A stretch of 18,396 nucleotides of DNA from WLNJ01 sp037131165. Its GTDB lineage: Bacteria > Actinomycetota > Thermoleophilia > Solirubrobacterales > Solirubrobacteraceae. The position numbers and the translations under genes are program-made. Below, piece by piece: positions 14,807-18,396 of this stretch; position 1 is the first letter of the stretch, and each line of letters starts with the position of its first letter. A model generated the notes under the pieces. That model was given only the letters and a program-made list of their open reading frames with translations, did no database searches and was not told the DNA's origin. The stretch lies in NCBI GenBank assembly GCA_037131165.1, contig JBAXRO010000034.1, positions 1 through 18,396 on the forward strand, given 5' to 3'.

Positions 14807-15124
14807 TCAGTCCCGCGGCCCACCGATCACGAAGCCGCGCTCGACGAGATCGGCGAGCGCATCCTCGAACGCAGCGAAGTCGCGGGAGGTCAAGAGGTCG
14901 ACGGGGACGCCGGCTGAGCCGCGGGTACGCACCCATCTCCTGAGCATCGCCTCCCCGGCTCGCTCTTCAGCGTCGGCGAGCAGGTCAAGCAGGATCGGGA
15001 CGGCAGCCACGGAGTCCCCGTCGCCGGAGACGATCTCCAGTGGGCTGATCCCGAGGGTCGAGCAGAGTTCTTCGTCGCTCAGTCCGAGCAGGTCGGCCAG
15101 GCGCCGTGCATCGCCGGCGGCCAC
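14807..15124 (-). CDS. Small MbcA/ParS/Xre antitoxin-like (DUF2384-like) protein, orphan
   Basis: A 105-residue protein with a GTG start four bases after the prs stop, so probably co-transcribed with prs. Residues 7-33 (RRLADLLGLSDEELCSTLGISP) resemble a degenerate helix-turn-helix; residues 55-100 (ERAGEAMLRRWVRTRG, GVPVDLLTSRD, FEDALADLVERGF) resemble the toxin-binding domain of MbcA/ParS/Xre antitoxins, which has the form RxWLRTPNxxLGGxxPLELL. The match is by eye and remote. No RES-domain or other toxin gene is adjacent, so if the family is right it is an orphan, perhaps a repurposed regulator. No ribosome binding site is visible. Confidence 0.65.
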   Translation of the reverse strand: MAAGDARRLADLLGLSDEELCSTLGISPLEIVSGDGDSVAAVPILLDLLADAEERAGEAMLRRWVRTRGSAGVPVDLLTSRDFAAFEDALADLVERGFVIGGPRD

Positions 15125-15128
15125 CCGA

Positions 15129-16151
15129 TCAGAACAGCTGGTTCTCGCCGCCGAAGACCTCGCTCACCGAACCGTCGGTGAAGATCTGCCGGATCGACGT
15201 CGTCAGGAGATCGGCACACGAGAGCACCCGGATGTTGTCCGGGGCGCCCGGCGGAAGCGGGATGGTGTCGGTGACGACGATCTGCTCGAACCCGGCCTCG
15301 GTGAGGTTCTCGAACGCGTTGCCGGAGAGGACCGGGTGGGTCGCCGCCGCGTAGACCTTGGTCGCGCCCTCGTCCAGCACCGTCTGGGCCGCCGCCTTGA
15401 GCGTGCCGGCAGTGTCGATCAGGTCGTCGACGATCAGGGCGGTGCGTCCGCGCACGTCGCCGATCACGTGGCCGATCTCGGCCTTCTGGTGCTCGGGGCG
15501 CTCCTTGTTGAGGAGCGCGAGGTCGGCGCCGATCGTCGAGGCGAAGCGCTTGTTGAGCTTCACCCTGCCCGCATCGGGGCTTACGACAACGAGGTCCTCG
15601 AGGCCGAGGTCGTCGAAGTACTGGGTGAGCATGAACATCGCGGTCATGTGATCGCAGGGCTTCTGGAAGAACCCTTGGATCTGGCCGGAGTGGAGATCCA
15701 TCGTCAGGATCCGGTCGATCCCGGCGGCCTCGAGCATCCGGGCGACGAGACGGGCGCTGATCGGCTCGCGCGGAGCGGACTTCTTGTCCTGACGGCTGTA
15801 GCCGTACCAGGGGCAGACCGCGATAACCCTGTGGGCGGAGCCGCCGACTGCTGCGTCGACCATCACCATCAGCTCCATCAGGGCGTCGTTGGCGGTCAGG
15901 CCAAGTTCCGGGTTGGCGCAGATCGGCTGGATCAGGAAGACGTCCGCTCCTCGGATCGACTCGTGGAAGCGGCAGTAGACCTCGCCGTTGCTGAATGTCT
16001 TGCTGGTCAGGCCGCCGACCTCGACTCCGAGCTTGTCGGCGATGTTCGCGGCGAGGGCGGGGTTCGCTCGGCCTGTGAACAGCATCAGGCGCTTGTCGTA
16101 ATCGATGTCGAGGTGCGTTCCCGCAGCCAACTGTTCCTCAACGGTGCTCAT
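15129..16151 (-). CDS. prs: Ribose-phosphate pyrophosphokinase (PRPP synthetase)
   Basis: Makes PRPP from ribose 5-phosphate and ATP for nucleotide, histidine and tryptophan synthesis. The frame is open much further upstream into glmU, but the homology and ATG at 16151 set the start; 340 residues, class I size. Motifs: FTGRANPALA near 25-34, SNGEVYCRFHESIRGADVF (54-72), WYGYSRQDKK (115-124), TMDLHSGQIQGFF (150-162, H154) and the PRPP loop VDDLIDTAGT (241-250, where the usual DTGGT is DTAGT). A TACACT hexamer ends 9 bases before the ATG and there is no ribosome binding site, so it probably has its own leaderless start despite following glmU by 67 bases. A weak 6-bp hairpin (16177-16192) lies in that gap. 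Confidence 0.97.
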   Translation of the reverse strand: MSTVEEQLAAGTHLDIDYDKRLMLFTGRANPALAANIADKLGVEVGGLTSKTFSNGEVYCRFHESIRGADVFLIQPICANPELGLTANDALMELMVMVDAAVGGSAHRVIAVCPWYGYSRQDKKSAPREPISARLVARMLEAAGIDRILTMDLHSGQIQGFFQKPCDHMTAMFMLTQYFDDLGLEDLVVVSPDAGRVKLNKRFASTIGADLALLNKERPEHQKAEIGHVIGDVRGRTALIVDDLIDTAGTLKAAAQTVLDEGATKVYAAATHPVLSGNAFENLTEAGFEQIVVTDTIPLPPGAPDNIRVLSCADLLTTSIRQIFTDGSVSEVFGGENQLF

Positions 16152-16160
16152 CGGAGGGCG

Positions 16161-16166
16161 AGTGTA
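16161..16166 (-). promoter_or_regulatory. -10-like TACACT, near-leaderless start of prs
   Basis: TACACT on the minus strand ends 9 bases before the prs ATG at 16151. No -35 is obvious. Confidence 0.45.
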
Positions 16167-16218
16167 CGACGCGACGCCGACGCCCGCGTCGGGCTGCCCG
16201 CCGCCGAAGAGCGTCGCT

Positions 16219-17589
16219 TCACTCATCGCCGCGGTCCGCGTAGCCCTCGATGTTGCTCTGGCGCTCGCGTGCAATCCCGAGCGCCCCGTCCGGGATGTCG
16301 TCGGTAATGGTCGAACCGGCACCCGTGACCGCGCCTTCGCCGAGCTCGACTGGAGCGACGAGCGAGGTGTGCACTCCGGTCCGGGCCTTGGCGCCGACGA
16401 CCGTGCGGTGCTTGTTGCGACCGTCGTAGTTGGCCGTGATCGTGCTGGCACCGAGGTTCGCCCCAGCGCCCACTTCGGCATCGCCGACATAGGACAGGTG
16501 CGGAACCTTCGCCCCTTCGCCGAGAACGGTGTTCTTGAGTTCGACGAACGTCCCGGCCTTTGCTCCGTTGCCGACGTCCGCGCCCGGCCTGAGGTACGCG
16601 AAAGGCCCGACCTTCGCCCGTTCGCCGACCTTCGCCAGGTCGAGCCTGCTCTGGGTGACTTCCGCTCCCGCGCCGATTTCCGAATGGTCAACGACCGTGT
16701 TCGGTCCGACCACCGCACCCGCGCCGATGCTGGTCGCACCGCGAAGCACGCAACCCGGCTCGATCGTGGCGTCGGCCTCGATCTCGACTCCGGCCTCGAT
16801 CACGACCGTCCACGGCGCGACGATCGCTACGCCGTTTCGCATGTGGTCCTCGTTGATCCGCCGCTGGGCGATCTCGTTTACCTTCGCCAGATCGGCGCGG
16901 TCGTTGACGCCGAGGGTCAAGGCCGGATCTCTGACCGCGACCGCCTCGACCCGCTTGCCAGCCGCCGCGAGCGCCGCGACGGCGTCTGGCAGGTAGCGCT
17001 CGCCCTGTGCGTTGGCGGCCCCGACTCCGGCGAGCAGGTCCCCGAGGCCGGCGCAGTCGAATACGACAAGTCCAGTGTTGACCTCGTCGATCAACAGCTC
17101 GTCCTCGGTCGCGTCGGCGACGTTCTTGGTCTCGACCACCCGCTCGAAGCTGCCGTCGGCCAAGCGGACGATCCGGCCGTAGCCGGTCGGGTCCTCGACG
17201 ACCATCGTGCCGATCGTCGCCGCGGCCCCGGCTGAGGAATGGGCGTCGAGCAGATGGGAGATCGTGGCCGCGTCGACGAGGGGTACGTCACCTGCGAGGA
17301 CGATCACCGAGCGGCATTCACCGAGCTCGTCGACTGCCGCCTGCAGGGCGCCGGCCGTTCCGTCCGCCACGGGTTGGACTGCGGTGACCACGTCTTCGGG
17401 GAGCTGGCCTTCGAGCTCGCGACCCGGGCCCTGGACGACGATCACCTGCTCGACCCCGGCTTCCCGCGCGGCCTTGATCGGCCAATGGACCATTGCCACC
17501 CCGCAAACGGGGTGAAGGACTTTTGCGAGCGGGGAACGCATGCGCGTTCCCTTGCCCGCTGCGAGGATGACTACGGCGGCGCCGGTCAC
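16219..17589 (-). CDS. glmU: Bifunctional GlmU: GlcN-1-P acetyltransferase and GlcNAc-1-P uridylyltransferase
   Basis: Makes UDP-GlcNAc for peptidoglycan and other envelope glycans. The 456-residue protein has an N-terminal nucleotidyltransferase domain (LAAGKGTRMRS at 9-19, K23, QPVADGTAGA at 72-81, D101 and N229 for Mg) and a C-terminal left-handed beta helix of hexapeptide repeats (about 253-440) with the acetyltransferase site R334, K352, H364, Y367 and N387, each one residue on from E. coli numbering. Both active sites look intact. The start is GTG with no ribosome binding site; TACGAT ends 9 bases upstream. glmU-prs is a widespread gene pair, linking UDP-sugar and PRPP supply. It is divergent from tRNA-Gln. 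Confidence 0.97.
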   Translation of the reverse strand: MTGAAVVILAAGKGTRMRSPLAKVLHPVCGVAMVHWPIKAAREAGVEQVIVVQGPGRELEGQLPEDVVTAVQPVADGTAGALQAAVDELGECRSVIVLAGDVPLVDAATISHLLDAHSSAGAAATIGTMVVEDPTGYGRIVRLADGSFERVVETKNVADATEDELLIDEVNTGLVVFDCAGLGDLLAGVGAANAQGERYLPDAVAALAAAGKRVEAVAVRDPALTLGVNDRADLAKVNEIAQRRINEDHMRNGVAIVAPWTVVIEAGVEIEADATIEPGCVLRGATSIGAGAVVGPNTVVDHSEIGAGAEVTQSRLDLAKVGERAKVGPFAYLRPGADVGNGAKAGTFVELKNTVLGEGAKVPHLSYVGDAEVGAGANLGASTITANYDGRNKHRTVVGAKARTGVHTSLVAPVELGEGAVTGAGSTITDDIPDGALGIARERQSNIEGYADRGDE

Positions 17590-17594
17590 AGGGG

Positions 17595-17622
17595 TTTGAT
17601 CGTACCGAGGTCGCAGTACTAT
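17595..17622 (+). promoter_or_regulatory. Candidate promoter of tRNA-Gln
   Basis: TTTGAT (17595-17600) and TACTAT (17617-17622) are 16 bases apart, upstream of the tRNA gene. Transcription would start about 20 bases before the mature 5' end. The minus-strand hexamer for glmU lies within the same segment. Confidence 0.4.
17599..17604 (-). promoter_or_regulatory. -10-like TACGAT, near-leaderless start of glmU
   Basis: TACGAT on the minus strand ends 9 bases before the glmU GTG at 17589. It overlaps the presumed -35 of the divergent tRNA promoter, so the two may compete. Confidence 0.4.
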
Positions 17623-17625
17623 CGC

Positions 17626-17646
17626 TGCCGCGCACGAAGCGCGGCA
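17626..17646 (+). other. Perfect hairpin in the tRNA-Gln leader
   Basis: TGCCGCGC pairs with GCGCGGCA (8 bp, 5-base loop ACGAA) and ends one base before the mature tRNA 5' end. It lies in the presumed precursor, where it could stack on the acceptor stem and affect 5' processing (inference). Confidence 0.5.
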
Positions 17647-17647
17647 T

Positions 17648-17718
17648 TGGGGGGTCGTCTAATGGCAAGACTCCGGCTTTTGGTGCCGGCTATCGGGGTT
17701 CGAATCCCTGCCCCCCAG
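17648..17718 (+). tRNA. tRNA-Gln (anticodon UUG)
   Basis: A full 71-base cloverleaf: acceptor TGGGGGG with CCCCCCA, D stem GTCT with AGAC, anticodon stem CCGGC with GCCGG around loop TTTTGGT (anticodon TTG, reading CAA), a 4-base variable loop, T stem CGGGG with CCCTG (one G-T pair) around TTCGAAT, and discriminator G. The U1-A72 first pair is typical of tRNA-Gln. CCA is not encoded and must be added. The next base begins the stop codon of the convergent gene, so no space is left for a separate terminator. Confidence 0.96.
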
Positions 17719-18336
17719 TCAGTCCGCTTGGCCACGTGGCCCGGCAGCGCCCAACCCCGACAGCAATCTCGCGACTTCCATGTCTACGAGCGGGTCGGCG
17801 GCTGCGGCCCGGAGATCTGAATCGGCTGCGATGTCACGCTCGGCCCGCAGCAACCCGACGTCAACTCCGTTCCTCGTCGAAGCGACTGCCAGGAGCCGGC
17901 CCGAGGCACCGGGTCCCCCGTCACCCGCAGCCTCGATCAGATCCGGGTCACCGGGGCTGAGCGCGAGCAGGTACCAGCCACCGGCGAGCGTCGGGCCGAT
18001 CACAACCCCGCAGCCGCTGTCGAGGTCTTCGAGGAGATCGGACGCATGGCCTGGGCCGAGCCTGACCAACGCGGGCCTCAGGAGCACGACCGCGTCGGCC
18101 GACGAGGTTGCGGCCTTGGCCGAATCACGCGGGTACTCGAGGACCGTGACCTCGCCCCCCGCGAAGCCTTCCGCCCACTCCCGCGTTCGCCTCAGAAGCG
18201 CGGCCCCCAACTCGGCGACAAGGCCGGGGCGCTCGCCCTCACTGGAGCCGGAAGCGAGGCCGGCCAGGGCATCGCTCGAAGCCTCGTCGACGATGATGAA
18301 GCAGTCGATCGTTCGTCCTCGCTCCTTTGCAACCAC
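17719..18336 (-). CDS. Degenerate DUF2064/CofC-like nucleotidyltransferase-fold protein
   Basis: A 205-residue protein. ADAVVLLRPALVRLGPGHASDLLEDL (80-105, here split as ADAVVLLRPAL and LGPGHASDLLEDL), GCGVVIGPTLAGGWYLLAL (108-126) and ERDIAADSDLRA (166-177) follow the order of DUF2064 and CofC-type GT-A folds, where they read LGSDCPxL, DVVLGPAEDGGYYLLGL and xxDVDTxxDL. The acidic residues expected in the first two motifs are absent (RPAL for DCPxL; GPTLAGGWY for GPAEDGGY), so metal-dependent transfer is doubtful. The family call is by eye. It has a GTG start with TACCAT 7 bases upstream and no ribosome binding site, and its 3' end abuts tRNA-Gln. Confidence 0.65.
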   Translation of the reverse strand: MVAKERGRTIDCFIIVDEASSDALAGLASGSSEGERPGLVAELGAALLRRTREWAEGFAGGEVTVLEYPRDSAKAATSSADAVVLLRPALVRLGPGHASDLLEDLDSGCGVVIGPTLAGGWYLLALSPGDPDLIEAAGDGGPGASGRLLAVASTRNGVDVGLLRAERDIAADSDLRAAAADPLVDMEVARLLSGLGAAGPRGQAD

Positions 18337-18343
18337 TGCGCTG

Positions 18344-18349
18344 ATGGTA
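18344..18349 (-). promoter_or_regulatory. -10-like TACCAT, leaderless start of the DUF2064-like gene
   Basis: TACCAT on the minus strand ends 7 bases before the GTG at 18336. Confidence 0.4.
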
Positions 18350-18384
18350 GGGGCGCGGTCGGCGCCCGTGACCCGCCTCCGATG

Positions 18385-18390
18385 TACGAT
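18385..18390 (+). promoter_or_regulatory. -10-like TACGAT at the window end, for a gene beyond the edge
   Basis: TACGAT is followed by six bases to the window end. By the spacing seen at other genes here, a plus-strand start codon is expected within the next few bases outside the window. Confidence 0.3.
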
Positions 18391-18396
18391 CAGGAC

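Noticed and set aside
16152..16739. 196-residue N-terminal extension of prs
   Set aside because: It overlaps the C-terminal half of glmU in another frame; PRPP synthetase homology begins at 16151.

Overview
This is a GC-rich chromosomal window of mostly housekeeping genes with short intergenic gaps. It looks like an actinobacterium. The CTC-type L25, the small FtsB/DivIC after enolase, the absence of an encoded CCA on the tRNA and several small proteins of no family I recognise make a deep-branching lineage such as Thermoleophilia/Solirubrobacterales my best guess. That placement is inference from gene content and order, not from a marker tree. I see no prophage, transposon, integrase, CRISPR array or rRNA.

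Layout. 1-1787 (minus strand): an operon of a zinc-ribbon plus rhomboid-like membrane protein, a small helical protein and a UPF0173 metallo-hydrolase cut by the window edge. 1836-4256 (plus strand): a stand-alone DUF2090 aldolase-like protein, a terminator hairpin, a secreted nuclease lipoprotein coupled to a small membrane protein, and an HTH-like/coiled-coil protein. A 17-bp hairpin separates these from a convergent small gene at 4348-4683. 4752-13078 (minus strand): a compact run rplY, pth, mfd, PpiC-type foldase lipoprotein, mazG, eno, ftsB with overlaps or short gaps, which looks like one transcription unit with an internal promoter before the foldase. 13259-14545 (minus strand): two tandem secreted type-1 copper proteins with their own promoter and terminators, then a membrane-anchored four-cysteine protein. 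A possible tiny arginine-rich gene lies divergently at 14585-14791. 14807-17589 (minus strand): glmU, prs and a small MbcA/ParS-like protein. 17648-17718 (plus strand): tRNA-Gln(UUG). 17719-18336 (minus strand): a degenerate DUF2064/CofC-like protein.

How the genes relate. Most named genes serve growth: translation (rplY, pth, tRNA-Gln), transcription-coupled repair (mfd), nucleotide pool cleaning (mazG), glycolysis (eno), division (ftsB), envelope protein folding (PpiC), UDP-GlcNAc supply (glmU) and PRPP supply (prs). The secreted nuclease and the two cupredoxins act outside the membrane.

The most interesting recurring signal is not a gene. Nearly every gene that starts a transcription unit has a TAnnnT hexamer 6-10 bases before its start codon and little or no Shine-Dalgarno sequence, whereas most genes within operons have a strong one or overlap the preceding gene. 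This is the pattern expected for widespread leaderless transcription. I did not find a clear new defence or metabolic system here; the best candidates for novelty are catalytically degenerate family members and small lineage-specific proteins.
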